A stretch of 64,000 nucleotides of DNA from Ciona savignyi. Taxonomy: Eukaryota > Chordata > Ascidiacea > Phlebobranchia > Cionidae. Positions 1 through 12,100 of the stretch are shown one piece after another (within the stretch, counting starts at the first letter, position 1; the number at the start of each line of letters is the position of its first letter). A program made the position numbers and the translations under genes. The notes below the pieces were generated by a model. It was not told the origin of the DNA and did no database searches. It saw only the letters and a list, made by a program, of their open reading frames with translations. The stretch is taken from the NCBI GenBank assembly GCA_000149265.1, contig CH003046.1:181259-245258 (forward strand), written 5' to 3'.

Positions 1-647
1 CTATATGCCAAGTAAGCCTTGCTTAGGTAAGTTAATTAACTGTCCAGCGGGACTTTAATTGCATATAATTTTTTTATTGCACCTATATGTAGCAAATGGG
101 TAAAACGACTTTTCGTTACTTTCCAAAAAAAATTGTGATCATAATCAAGAAACCTTTATAGAATATTCATGTTTTATCTCCATGAACTAGTGAAACTAAA
201 CGGAATTTATCATCATGACACGGGTAATCCCTTGTGCTCGCCGTCGGGTCACCGGAGCTATTGCAATATCTTGTATGAAGAAGACAAAACGACCTTCGTT
301 TTGGCTTACTAACAATAGGCTCGGTGATGGGATTCAAAATTTTAAGAACAGGTTCTCTTTTGTATCGTACTTACTAACAACAGGTTCCCTTAAATATCTA
401 ATGTCTGTAAAAAAGCAAGAATCGGATCGGTGAATATCCCGACGTTCCAAGAACGGGTTCGACCGAACCCATGCGAACCTCTTGAATCCCATCACTGTAT
501 AAGCTACTAAATTAATGTATAAGAAGTACCGCTAATGTATGGATTCATGTTGCAGCAAGCATTTGCCACATTCGTTAACATTACACACGATAACTTATTT
601 ATTTTGCAGAGCCTTACAGCGTGATTAAGCTGAAAACATTGGAGTAA
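1..647 (+). CDS. small secreted peptide gene, copy 1 (5' end outside window)
   Basis: Only the end of the penultimate exon (1-26) and the last exon (610-647) are in the window. The exon ends Cys-Leu plus one base, followed by a GTAAGT donor. The last exon follows TTTTGCAG and reads in frame EPYSVIKLKTLE then TAA at 645-647. Alignment with the complete copy at 3825-4912 fixes frame and splice phase (offset 4278 bases). The C-terminus is five residues longer than in copy 2 (KPYSIVKL then stop), so the paralogues already differ. The intron holds an old SINE fragment also present in copy 2. I recognise no family and infer no function. Confidence 0.6.
160..275 (-). mobile_element. old SINE fragment in intron of peptide gene copy 1
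   Basis: It contains the degenerate tail-side block (ATTCATGTTTTATCTCC) and the body motif CCGTCGGGTCACCGGAGC. It was duplicated together with the gene. Confidence 0.6.
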
Positions 648-795
648 CGACGCCGAAGCAATAAAGCAGAATTAAAAACAATTTGTTTTTATTGTCGATA
701 TTTCCGGATTGGAAAGGAATATTAGCTTTACCTTTCCAAGAAAGTTAAACATGCGAATACGCGGATCAGGATAAAAGCAATTTAATTAAAATAGG

Positions 796-985
796 ATAGG
801 ATAGTATATTCATGTTTATCCCCGTAAATAGAACAACCAAGGGGTTAACACATGGGCAATCGTCAGATCACCTCGCACCCACCGTCGGGTTACCGGAGCT
901 ATTGCAGTGTGTTGTATAATTGAGACAGTCCTTTATTTTGGTAAACCCCATTAATCCGCTGGGTTTAGGCAATGCCCGTTAGGTG
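796..985 (-). mobile_element. tRNA-related SINE, tail and middle only
   Basis: Reads tail first (GGATAGTATATTCATG) through CCGTCGGGTTACCGGAGC to the GCCCGTTAGGTG block; the tRNA-like head is absent. The same truncated copy is at 5079-5278. Confidence 0.75.
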
Positions 986-987
986 AT

Positions 988-1290
988 TTACCGAAAGGAA
1001 ATAAAGACATGACACCATTTTGCGAATATTTTTTTTAACAGCCGTTGTTTTGGGACTGGTAGGTATATTTTAATTAGAATTAAATTGAAAGTTGTATAGA
1101 CTAGTAAATGCATAATTATTACCTGGTATAACTGGAAAACGTACAAATGGAGTCTATACAAACGCCAAGTTACCACATGGAATCTTAAATTATAACATGT
1201 ATAATTAGATGCAATACAATATAACCAGATATATAAAACTGTTAAACAGGTATAAATCAACACAAATTGATAGTGGATTTCACAAAACAA
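988..1290. repeat. unclassified AT-rich repeat, left copy
   Basis: Shares long stretches with 5554-5830 (as part of the tandem duplication) and, from about 1160, with 2280-2440 (CAAGTTACCAC, AAATTGATAGTG). It has no coding potential. Confidence 0.5.
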
Positions 1291-1794
1291 AAAGTTGAAG
1301 GCAATTCCATACCCAGCATAACCATTTTCCGGGGAAACCCCTTCTACACTACCGCACTCAAACCAGTGATCAGTCTGCGTTAATGCTCTATAATACCAGA
1401 ATTAAAATGAACAAATGAGTTAGATATAGTTTAGACAATATTAGCAAATCACGCTGGGAAAACTTCCGCCATGCATAAAATATCAGTGTTATACATTTAA
1501 GCGATTTATGGTCATTTTTTTGTTTTTTGAAACGTAGAACTAAAAAGGACTATTTATTTCAAATTTCAAAAAGTATAAAACAAACTCCAAATATATATTT
1601 AAATATAGCAGTTTACCGTTAAAATCCTGTAAAGATACAAACAACTATCCATTACAATAGTCACTCAACTGCAGAATATTAGATCACTCAACTAATAGAG
1701 AAATTTTATTTAAACAAATATATGGACAATCAATACCCATTAACAACCTTTAAAAACTTGCGAACCTCTTTCCCCATCTTTAACCTTTTTTAAT

Positions 1795-1915
1795 ATTTTT
1801 ATTTTTTACCGAGCCAAGTTTCGAACCCATGATGGGCTCGTCACTAGAACCGATTTTTTGTATAAGAGTCGGTATATGTATCGGTCGCGTTAACCATTTG
1901 GCCATACGTCCGTAC
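1795..1915 (-). mobile_element. second SINE family with tRNA-Ser-like head
   Basis: The reverse strand reads TATGGCCAAATGGTTAACGC (box A-like), then a long variable-arm-like spacer (CCGACTCTTATAC) and GGGTTCGAAACTTGG (box B-like). Relatives lie at 8995-9090, 10266-10382 and 18500-18604. Confidence 0.65.
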
Positions 1916-2279
1916 AATCTTTAACCTTTTTCCTGGAAATCCCCATTAATACGATTCCACAGAAACTAGTCACCAGTCATGCTTTATTTAATAAGAAAGA
2001 AAATTGCCAATTGAGTTAATGATTCTGGATGTGTTGGCTAATATGGTTTGGATGTATAATGTAAATTCTGGATAAATTGTAGCAGGAAAATTCTTGACAT
2101 ACATTAAAAAATAAGCGCGACGGCAGTTTTGCGTATGTTCGGCTCTGATTATTTTATAACAGCCAATATTTCGGGAATATTTCAGAACGGTTAAGCTATT
2201 TCGGAATGGGTAAGAATTGTTCACTTTATATTATAGGAAAAGCTGTAAGTGATTAAAATAAACTGAGAAAGTGACAACA

Positions 2280-2440
2280 GACACTATATACCGCAAGTTA
2301 CCACGAAAAATCCTTTAAATATAAAATCTATAACTTATTATAATACACTGTTACCACGTATATAAACCAGCTGAACTTTTAAACCAATACAAATTGATAG
2401 TGAATTTCAAAGCGAACAAAAAAAGATTTGTATGCACCTA
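2280..2440. repeat. third diverged copy of the AT-rich repeat
   Basis: Matches the repeats at 1160-1290 and 5710-5830 in the CAAGTTACCAC to AAATTGATAGTGAATTTC interval, with indels. Confidence 0.45.
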
Positions 2441-2621
2441 TACACCATGAACCATTTTCCCGGTAATAACCCATCACTTAACCGCACTTTAACCACGTAT
2501 GCAGTGGATATAGTGGATAAATCACACCAAGGAAACCCACATCAAACCCAGGAGTAAAAGCACATTCACCGTTTTCTCGCATTGTAGACTTTTTTGTGAT
2601 ATAATTATTTAACAACAAAGT

Positions 2622-2900
2622 CCGACCGGTTAGTCTGGTGGTTTAGTGCGGCGCCTTTCAGCCAAAAGGTTTCAGGTACGAAACTTGTCGCTAAATAGTC
2701 GGTTGTGTTTTTGGGCAAGGCCTTTAAAACCAGCGGATTAATAGTTTCTACCAAATTAAAGTTAAGTCCTAATCATACACAACACACTATGCAATAGCTT
2801 CGGTAACCCGACGGTGGGCGCAAGGTGTTCTGACGATTGCCCGTGTGTTAACCCCCTTGTGTTTTCCCATTCACGTGGATAAACATGAATATGACATCCT
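2622..2900 (+). mobile_element. tRNA-related SINE, near full length
   Basis: Head CCGACCGGTTAGTCTGGTGG, body CGGTAACCCGACGGTGGG, tail AAACATGAATATGACATCC. Confidence 0.8.
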
Positions 2901-3347
2901 AACAAGAAAAAATACATTCATTAAAAATATCCCCGAAAAGCCCGCAATAATACAAAGAAATATGTCTTTCTATTGTTGTTGTTGTTTTTTGATAAACCAA
3001 CATAAATACTTAATTAAGAAAACTAGATATGAAATTAGGATTGGTACCTCCGAACCTCATTAGTTTCTACTTGCAGAAACAAACATTATGCTCTTTGTAT
3101 AACATATAGCATAGCGGTCATGAAGGGATTTAGAATATACAGAAATCAAGTTTGGATTGATAAATCGGGACCCCAAAAGTTTTTCCTTTCAGAATCAAAC
3201 GTTTTACACTTTATATAGGATATACCAAGGGTGATGACGTAGCCAGGAAACCCGATCGTTTTAGCATGCAGAAAATACGTACACGGTCAACAAGGGTTCT
3301 AAAATAGTAGTGTTTCATACGTGGTTGGCACTCTCTAGATGATAGAC

Positions 3348-3493
3348 ACGTTCCTTCAATTTAGTAGAACCCAGTTATCCGCTGGGTTCAGGCAATATAC
3401 GTACAGTGCCTTGCCCAAAAACACAACCGACTAGCTAGCGACCAGTTTGGAACCTGCAACCCTTCGATTGAAAGGCGACGCACTTAACCGCCA
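3348..3493 (-). mobile_element. tRNA-related SINE, head half only
   Basis: Contains CCGCTGGGTTCAGGCAAT and the head (CGACTAGCTAGCGACCAG, GATTGAAAGGCGACGCAC); the tail half is absent. Confidence 0.75.
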
Positions 3494-3824
3494 AAAAGTC
3501 AGAAAATGTCTTGTATTTAACGTCACAGCAAGTTTATAGTCATGAGCTGAGTTATATAGTGACCTTTGTACAACTCTAACAGTTCGACAACTATCTTCAC
3601 AGTAACTATCTGGCGGATACTGCAATCATGGTTCTTACCATAGAAAATGATAGCCCAATCATTATTATAATTTCCAGTTTTATTTTAGTCATTGATTTCC
3701 ACTTCAGTCCCAAAGTTCCCACCACAGATTGTTTCCTATTTGTATCTTTGCTGCCTCAGTTTGATCAGACTTATACTACTATACGGTTGTGTTTTATCTC
3801 TGCTTCAATATCCTAGTTTCAGCC

Positions 3825-4912
3825 ATGAAGACAATAATTCTACTTTTCGTTGGAATGATGCTATGCGAACAAAACGATGCCAATACACCAACGGTGACAG
3901 GTAACTTTAACTTAGACGTCTAAAAATCGATAAATTATCTTTGGTTTGCAGTTTCGTGTGCACCCAGACAAATGTTTCAGTAAATTAGCGTCTTTATCTT
4001 ACACAGTGTTGTTTTTCTTTTATTATTAAAAAAATATAATTAGTTTTTGCGGCTTTTAGAGATTTTATTTTGTGAAATATCGGTTAAAATAGATCTGTAA
4101 GTGCAAAAGGTTGCTAACCCCTGGTATACACAAACGCTTCGACTTTACAACGAGCTTGGCGAACATGGTTTATTCAATTTTATTTTGCAGCAAGTTTTAA
4201 GTGCCAGAACCCGATGTATTACTGCCCAATAGGTCACGTGCCGACGGTCATATCCCAGCAGTCATATTCGACCATCTGCTATATGCCAAGTATGCCTTGC
4301 TTCAGTAAGTTAATTAACTGTCCATCGAGACTTTAATTGCATATAATTTTTTTATTGCACCTATATGTAGCAAATGGGTGAAACGACTTTTCGTTACTTT
4401 CCAAAAAAATTATGATCATAACCAAGAAACCTTTATAGAATATTCATGTTTTATATCCATGAGCTAGTGAAACTAAAGCGGAGTTATCATCATGACACGG
4501 GTATTCCCTTGTGCTCGCCGTCGGGTCACCGGAGCTATTACAATATCTTGTATGAAGAAGACAAAACGACCTTCGTTTTGGCTTACTAACAATAGGCTCA
4601 GTGATGGGATTCAAAATTTTAAGAACAGGTTCTCTTTTGTATGGTACTTACTAACAACAGGTTCCCTAAAAGGTCTAATGTCTGTAAAAAAAGCAAGAAT
4701 CGGATCGGTGATTATCCCGACGTTCCAAGAACGGGTTCGACCGAACCCATGCGAACCTCTTGAATCCCATCACTGTATAAGCTACCAAATTAATGTATAA
4801 GAAGTACCGCTAATGTATAGATTCACGTGAAGCAAGCATTTGCCACATTCGTTAACATTACTCACGATAACTTCTTTATTTTGCAGAGCCTTACAGCATT
4901 GTTAAACTGTAA
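3825..4912 (+). CDS. small secreted four-cysteine peptide, copy 2 (complete)
   Basis: Three exons join in frame: 3825-3900, 4191-4304 and 4887-4912 (216 nt, 71 codons plus TAA). All introns are GT-AG and both are phase 1. Residues 1-20 are a likely signal peptide starting MKTIILLFVGMMLC. The predicted mature part is about 50 residues with four cysteines (in KCQNP, YYCP, TICYM and MPCF), enough for two disulfides. The first exon follows a pyrimidine-rich 5' region. Intron 2 carries an old reverse-oriented SINE fragment at 4436-4552. The gene lies in the right-hand unit of a tandem duplication with copy 1. No family was recognised; a secreted defence, venom-like or signalling peptide would be speculation. 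Confidence 0.65.
4436..4552 (-). mobile_element. old SINE fragment in intron of peptide gene copy 2
   Basis: Duplicate of the fragment at 160-275, so this insertion predates the tandem duplication. Confidence 0.6.
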
Positions 4913-5078
4913 ACCTTGTTCAAACGACGCTGCAGGAATAAAGCGGAATTAAAAACAATTTGTTGTTTGTTCGATATTTCCGGATTGAAAAGGAATATTA
5001 GCTTTACCTTTCTAAGAAAGTTAAACATGCGAATACGCTGATCAGAAAAAAAGCAATTTAATTAAAATTAAAATAGGA

Positions 5079-5278
5079 TAGTATATTCATGTTTATCCCC
5101 GTAAATAGAAAAACCAACGGGGTTAACACATGGGCAATCGTCAGATCACCTCGCGCTCACCGTCGGGTTACCAGAGCTATTGCAGTGTGTTGTCTATTTA
5201 AGACAGTCCTTCATTTTGGTAGAACCCATTAATTCGCTGGGTTTAGGCAATGTCCGTTAGGTGCCTTACCCAAGAGAA
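5079..5278 (-). mobile_element. tRNA-related SINE, duplicate of the copy at 796-985
   Basis: Same truncation point as the copy at 796-985, showing that it arose by tandem duplication rather than a new insertion. Confidence 0.75.
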
Positions 5279-5553
5279 ACCCCCAAAATAGAATAAGCGC
5301 ACCAAGATAGAAAACCAGAATACGAACAAAAAAGATATGTACGCCCCATAACTTATCTTTAACCCTTTTCCGGAAAATCCCTAAAAAGTCAAGTCCACTG
5401 AAAATAGTGATCAGTCTCATTTAAGCTACACTCCAAAATAAAGGAGATCGCAAATCAGGTTAAATCTTTTGGAGCTGTTAGCTTTAATAGTTTATGTCTA
5501 AAGTGGTAACTTTGTAGTGATTTACGTAATAGAAATTCCCGACGGACCCAAAA

Positions 5554-5830
5554 ATAAAGACATGACACCATTTTGCAAATATTTTTTAACAGCCGTTATT
5601 TCGGAACTGGTAGGTATATTTCAATTAAAATTAAATTGAAAGTTGCATAAACTAGTAAATGCATAATTATTACCTGAAAAAGAACTGGAAACGTACAAAT
5701 GGAGTCTACAAACGCCAAGTTACCACTGAAAATCTCTTAAATTATAATATGCATAATTAGATGCAAGACACTATAACCAGATATATAAAACAGCCAAACA
5801 GGTATAAACCAACAATAAATTGAAACTGGT
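5554..5830. repeat. unclassified AT-rich repeat, right copy
   Basis: Counterpart of 988-1290 within the tandem duplication, beginning AATAAAGACATGACACC. Confidence 0.5.
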
Positions 5831-6027
5831 CTCGACTAGTCAGTTGTGTCCTTGAGCAAGGTACTTGCACCAAGCGGATTAATGGCCTTTACCAAATTAA
5901 AGAAAAGTCTTAATCATACACAAAACACTGCAATAGCTCCGGTAACCCGACGATGGGCGCAAGGTGATCTGACGATTGCCCGTGTGTTAACACCCTGGTT
6001 TTCCCATTCACGGAGATAAACATGAAT
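5830..6027 (+). mobile_element. tRNA-related SINE lacking the head
   Basis: Starts inside CTAGTCAGTTGTGTCCTTG and ends AACATGAATAAA, just after the BTB-gene 3' end. Confidence 0.75.
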
Positions 6028-6141
6028 AAAAGTATTTGTCTGCATGCTCAACTGATCGGGTTTCCTGGCTACTTCATCATATAAATATATTGGTGTTTCA
6101 ATCTTAAACACAACAAACAGCAACATGGTGTAAATGATACA

Positions 6142-6147
6142 TTTATT
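6142..6147 (-). terminator. candidate poly(A) signal AATAAA of the BTB-zinc-finger gene
   Basis: AATAAA on the minus strand overlaps the stop codon (TCATAATAAATG), which would make an unusually short 3' UTR if used. Confidence 0.35.
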
Positions 6148-9100
6148 ATGAATTCTCCACATTTTGTTGACTATGCTGACATCGTTTATGTCGGCTAAGA
6201 CTCGCTTTCTCTCGAAAGCTTGCTCGACATTGAGTGCACTGATGGACGTATTCTTCAGTGTGCACCTATAGATAGAAAGGTTATTTAGATATCTCGTTTA
6301 ATCATGATCGTACAATACAATGTCCTCTATGTTGTGGAACCTACGGATGGAAGGACGTTTATTATACACAATTGGATATGTTATTTTAACGATTGTAACT
6401 TGAACGCAATTAATCAATTGAACTAGATTACATTAAAGAAGAAATCCAAAATTATTTTAAATTAAAAAGAAAGAATACGGCACAACTACAAGTAGTTTTT
6501 ACACGGGCAATCGTCAGTTTACCTGCGCCCATCGTCGGGTTACCGGAGCTATTTTACTATGTTACATGATATACACATTTCTTTAATTTTGTGCAACCCA
6601 TTAATCCGCTGAGTTCAGACAATATCAGTTGAGGGCCTTGCCGGTGGACAGCACCGATAAGCTAGCGACGAGATTCGAACTTGCAACCCTTCGGTTGAAA
6701 GGCGTCGCACTAAACCACCAGACTAACCGGTCGAAAAGAATGTAGAATGAGCATGGGGTTCTAACATTTCTATACTTGCGAAGTTTGTTTTGTCCTTTAT
6801 TGCCCGGATGGTGAAATAATATTGTTGTCGTCGAATAGCTTTAACTTTATTATTAGTTTCCCTGCCAGTGGTGAATCTATATTGACGAATTGCTCCGTAC
6901 ATGGTGTTTGGGGGAAAACTAAAAGGAGGGAAAGCGGGAAGGAGGGAAAGTGCACACTAAAATAAAGATTAGGAAATAAGAGTTAGTTTTAAACATGGAG
7001 TTGGAGTTAGGGTTAGTTTTAAGGTTGAGATAAGTGTTTAGGGCAGGGTTTAAACTAGTTTCCTAAAAACTGTGGAGTTCGTTCCTTCCCTTTTTCCCGC
7101 TTTCCCTCATTTTACTATTGCCCGTCGTTTGGAAGCCCATGTATTACCCTGCTGCATAAGCCTACTTGACTTACGTTTTTATGTTTCACCAAACTTGACC
7201 GCTTGGTGAACCTGGCATCACACTGGTCACAGTGAAATGGTTTGACGCCTTTATGAGCTTGGATGTGATACCGCATCGATGCTTTATCCCTCACCCTGGC
7301 ATGACATATGCTGCACTGGTACGGCTTCTCGCCGGTGTGGACCTTAAAACATCGATTTTTTAAGTGTTATGGTTGGTATGGATAGGATAGATAGGATATT
7401 CATGTTTATCCCCGTGAGTGGGAAAACCAAGGGGGTTAGGATAGGATAGGATATTCATCTTTAGCCCCGTGAATGGGAAAACCAAGGGGGCTAACACACG
7501 AGCAATCGTCAGATTACCTCGTGCCCACCGTCGGGTTACCGGAGCTATTGCAGTGTGTTGAGTATGACTCACACGTTCCTTTAATTTGGTAGAACCCATT
7601 AATCCGCTGGGTTTAGGCAATTTCCGTTAAGTGCCTTGCCCAAGGACACAACCGACTGGCAATACCGACTATGTATTTATATATTTGTACTAAATATAAT
7701 ATAAAATTGTTTACTTTCTGATGCCGCTGCACATGACCCAGTTGAGAGAACGACTTGTTACACACCGGACATCTGTAGGGCCGCTCACCGGTATGCAATC
7801 GCGAATGAACTGACAAACCTGAAACAAATTAACTGGTTTAGCCATGCTTGTTATAAAGGTTAAAAGTTTGACATCCATGTACGAATCTACTTTAAGGTTA
7901 GCATCGGCGTTCATGTGATTAAGTCGTCAAACAATGCGTTAGGGCAGGTATGGGCAACATAGGGCCCATGGGCCGGGTCCGACACGTAAAGGGATTTTGA
8001 GTGGCCCGCAGACTGTATCTAACCATACCCAGTAGTTAGATATTGAATACTATTCATGTAATAATCCGGACCACCAAGAACTTTATTTTCCCACATCTGG
8101 CCCGTCGACTAGAGAAGTTGCCCACCCCTGCGTTAGGGCAAGCAGCATCCGACGTTGCATAATCTCTACCGTCTGTCAATCTCAGGAGATAAATCACGTC
8201 AATCCAAGTTGTTGTTTGTGGTTATGAATGAAGTCACTTTCATTGCTTTTAATCTCTAAATTTGGGCTTAAACAGACTCTCACCACAAATTTGCTCTTTT
8301 AGGTTTTGTCAACAACTACGTTTAATTACCTTGATTCTTATCAATTATTATGCAACTTTAAAATATTATATATAACCTCAGGGCAATTATATAACAAAGC
8401 ATCTTATCTTATCACTGTTGGCCAAAACAAACACTATGTGTATTATATAATGTTTTGTCGGTCAGGTTCATTAGATAATATTTTGTCGGTCAGGTTTATT
8501 ATATAATATTATTTCGGTAAAAGAATGGACTAAAAAGTAGTCTAACAAAAAATTTTGACACGAAAAACGTTTTACTATCGTATTTTTTAAAAGCGGTAAA
8601 AGTTGTTCTTTTAAATATAATGTTAATACAAAAAAAAGGTATAAATCATATTGTAGTTACATCTGATAAAAGACGTTTTACTGTAAAGATAAATTTGAAA
8701 AAAAACATTTTATTAAAATATTTCCTTTTTACCGAATGCTATTAACTTGTGAAGTTTTTTAAATATTTCAATATTTGAATCTGTAATTAATGTAATAAAA
8801 TAGATGTAATACAAATAATTACCTGCTTTACTGGGAAAACTTGCGTCGCACATATTGCATTGGAAGGCTCGTTTATTTCTCCTCGAGTCGTTTGCAGTTT
8901 GTGGATCAATAGTTTCACAAACCTGTGGTTGTATATGTTAGCGCACGGCTGATGAAGTACGTTGTGGGAAACGACGATAATTAAACTTCATCTACGGTCG
9001 TGTGGCCGAATGGTTAACGCGACCGATACATATACCGACTCTTATACAAAAAAAAAACGGTCCTGGTGACGAGCCCATCATGGGTTTAATAAAAAAAAAC

Positions 9101-12100
9101 TTTTTGCGATTTAACAAGATGTGGTCCACGAAGTAGTGATGTACTAAACAAATTTAGTGACGCCACGCAATTTAAATATTTTTACTGAGGTAAGTTTCGA
9201 ACCCATGATGAGTTCGTTATTAATGTCGTTTTTAAAATAGAAAATGGTATGCGAAATGGTCGCGATTATGTCGTGAGGACCAAGCGATATCCATTCCGGC
9301 CGGGTATAGTCTGGCGGTTAAGTGCGTCGCCTTTCAACCGAAAGGTTGCACATTTTGAACTGGTCGCTAGCTCGTCGGTTGAGTCCTTGGGCAAGACACT
9401 TAACAGACATTACCCAAACCCAGTCGCTTAATGGGTTCTACCAAATTGAAGGAACGTGTCTATCATATACAACACACTGCAACAGCTCCAGTAACCCGAG
9501 GGTGGGCGCGAGGTGATCTGACGATTGCCTGTGTGTTAACCCTTGTTTTTCCCATTCACGGGGATACACATGAATATCCTCACCTCCACCTCCACTTCAC
9601 TTGTTGCGTCATGTGATGACGTCACGAACGATTCCTCCGAGGAAGACGATGATGCAATGGTCACCGGATTTGGAGCGGATAAAGTGCGTTGGATGGGCGG
9701 TGGGAAATAATTGGGCAACACTGGCTGGTGGTAGAGACTTCCATGTAACTCCAACATCCATGGACTTGTGAACTCAATCCTGCAAATATTGTCCGACCAG
9801 TTAGTCTGGTGGTTTATTGCGACGCCTTTCAACCGAAAGGTTGCAGGTTCTAACTGGTCGCTAGCTAAACGGTTGTGTCCTTGGGCTAGGCAACCCAGCC
9901 GATTAATGGTTCTACCAAATTAAAAAGGTGGTTATACACAACACACTGAAATAGCTCCGGTAACCCGACGATGGGCGCGAGGTGATCTGACGATTGCCCG
10001 TGTGTTAACCCCATTAGTTTTCCCATTCACGGGGATAAACATGAATATCCTATCCTAATATTCTGTTTGATACATCTGTACGGCATTTATAGTTAGTTGG
10101 ATGGGTTTCCACTTATATTCTGTCGAGTAAAGAAATCATCATTGAACAACTCATCGGGTTGAAAAAAGGAGTTGAAAAATACTTATCCAACAAACGTGTG
10201 AAAAAAGTATTATACGTGTATACGTGCAGAGGATAGCAGCACAATCACTTACCTTGCCTACAACTGTACGGTTGTTTGGTCGACTGGTTAACACGACTGA
10301 TACATACATACCGACTCTTGTACAAAAAAAACTGTCCAGGTGACGAGCCCATCATGGGTTCGAAACTTGGCTCAGTACAAAATTCTTACCTGCAGCTGCG
10401 GCAAATTATTGGTCTGTGAAAGGCCATGGTTGGGCTTGATGTGCTGGCTTGATTTGGGTCGTTGAAAGCGCCTTGGTATAGCTCTGTTAACATATAATGT
10501 ATTCTCATTTTATATATAGGACCAAATTGAACAAGATCTAATTTTTTAATGGCGTCTTTGTTTTGTCTTAAAATCAAATATCTAATATAAATGCAGTTTT
10601 TCTTTAATACACACCGGGAATTGGTAGAAATTGAAAAACCGGCTGCGGTTGGTTGATTAAACCACGTGGTGTAAACGCACTCGAGCGTACGTGACTCGAC
10701 ACTCCCCCAAGTAATGGTTCTTTTCTCGATATTTTCGCCACTTCGACTTCCGGCTTGGGAGCATTCTCGTAAACAAAACGTGGCGAAATAGACGTCTCGA
10801 CTTGCTCAGAATCAGTTGCATTAAGCATCATATTGCTGATCGCACTCGGAGATAAGGGTGATGGTGTCTGGAACGCGTAATAGATAACATCGAGCTACCG
10901 TGTAGATACGCACATTTACCTTGGCAGCAACTAATCTTTGTGGCCCGAGTGAAATTCTCGAAGCTAAAGATGCAAAACAGGTATTAGTATAAAAAGGCGT
11001 GGTCGGCCATGTTTGTTTTGTTTAACTTTTACATGATTTACTGCCATACAGTTGTAACTAGCAACTGCTTTTTTATAAAGTTTAAACCACATTATGTAAT
11101 GTACTTTAACTTTGTAGCTACCAGTAGACCCCTGTACGCCATGCCAACATATGAGTGCCGTGAGTGGCAAAATATCTGTAGGCCTAGGTACATTGATAGC
11201 AGTGCGGTACTCCTATATTGCTGATACGGTAGTCATAATATCATGGTATGGAGTTAAAATTGTTTGTCAAAGAAATCTAATCCACGGACTTACCGTAGAG
11301 TTGAGTGTTACAGGCTAAAGTCAAAGAATCTTTATTGGAATCCCGCATTTCCAAGGTTAAAGGCCGCGGGTTCACGGTACGATCTGCTATGAACCGTCTG
11401 CACACCTCGCTAATCTAGAAAAAGAATTTGTTTAAAAGTTTGTGGTTTTGTTAAACACGACTACTCAGAAATTATGCAATTTCCAGAGATTTGAATCGAG
11501 CTGGAATTTTAATTTTTGCTGCTTAAACGTTTTGCGTGCTCTTAAAATTAGCCGTAGGGCGGATTACATTCGAATATCGAGGTAAGTTAAGGACAAATTT
11601 GAATACAATCAATCTGAATAATACCACTATTTATACATACATGGTAAGTTAATACACTTCTATGTTCAATCTGTGTTGGGATTATGACATAACAACTGGC
11701 GAAAACACAATAACATACAGCGCTTATTTTAACTGAAATTTCACTTTCGAACCTTGGTGACCAAGTCATATACCGAAGCGGTTTGTGCTAAGTAGTTTAA
11801 GGTTAGCTAGATAGCTGTGTTATATTTAGAATTAACATTCTGGACTTTTGATCTGATTATAGTCAGAATTCGAAAACACGATTTTTAAGTTTTCGAAGGA
11901 AATTGCAAAGAAAACCGCCAGGTAAACCTTCAGGCAAAGAAAACCTTGGTACAGTTTTTTTTACATAATACATGCGAATTTAGCTGGACCCAATGGAAAA
12001 CATTTCGTTAGTTACATGATTGGGACAATCGTAAGTTTACTTAAACATACTATTCATTGTTACTCATTAAGTGTAACAATGCATATTTTAATACAAAAAA

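Noticed and set aside
215..433. Open frame beginning MTRVIPCARRRVTGA, with a similar one at 4492-4800
   Set aside because: It lies in introns of the duplicated peptide gene and is read through an old SINE fragment; the similarity comes from the duplication and the SINE, not from a gene.
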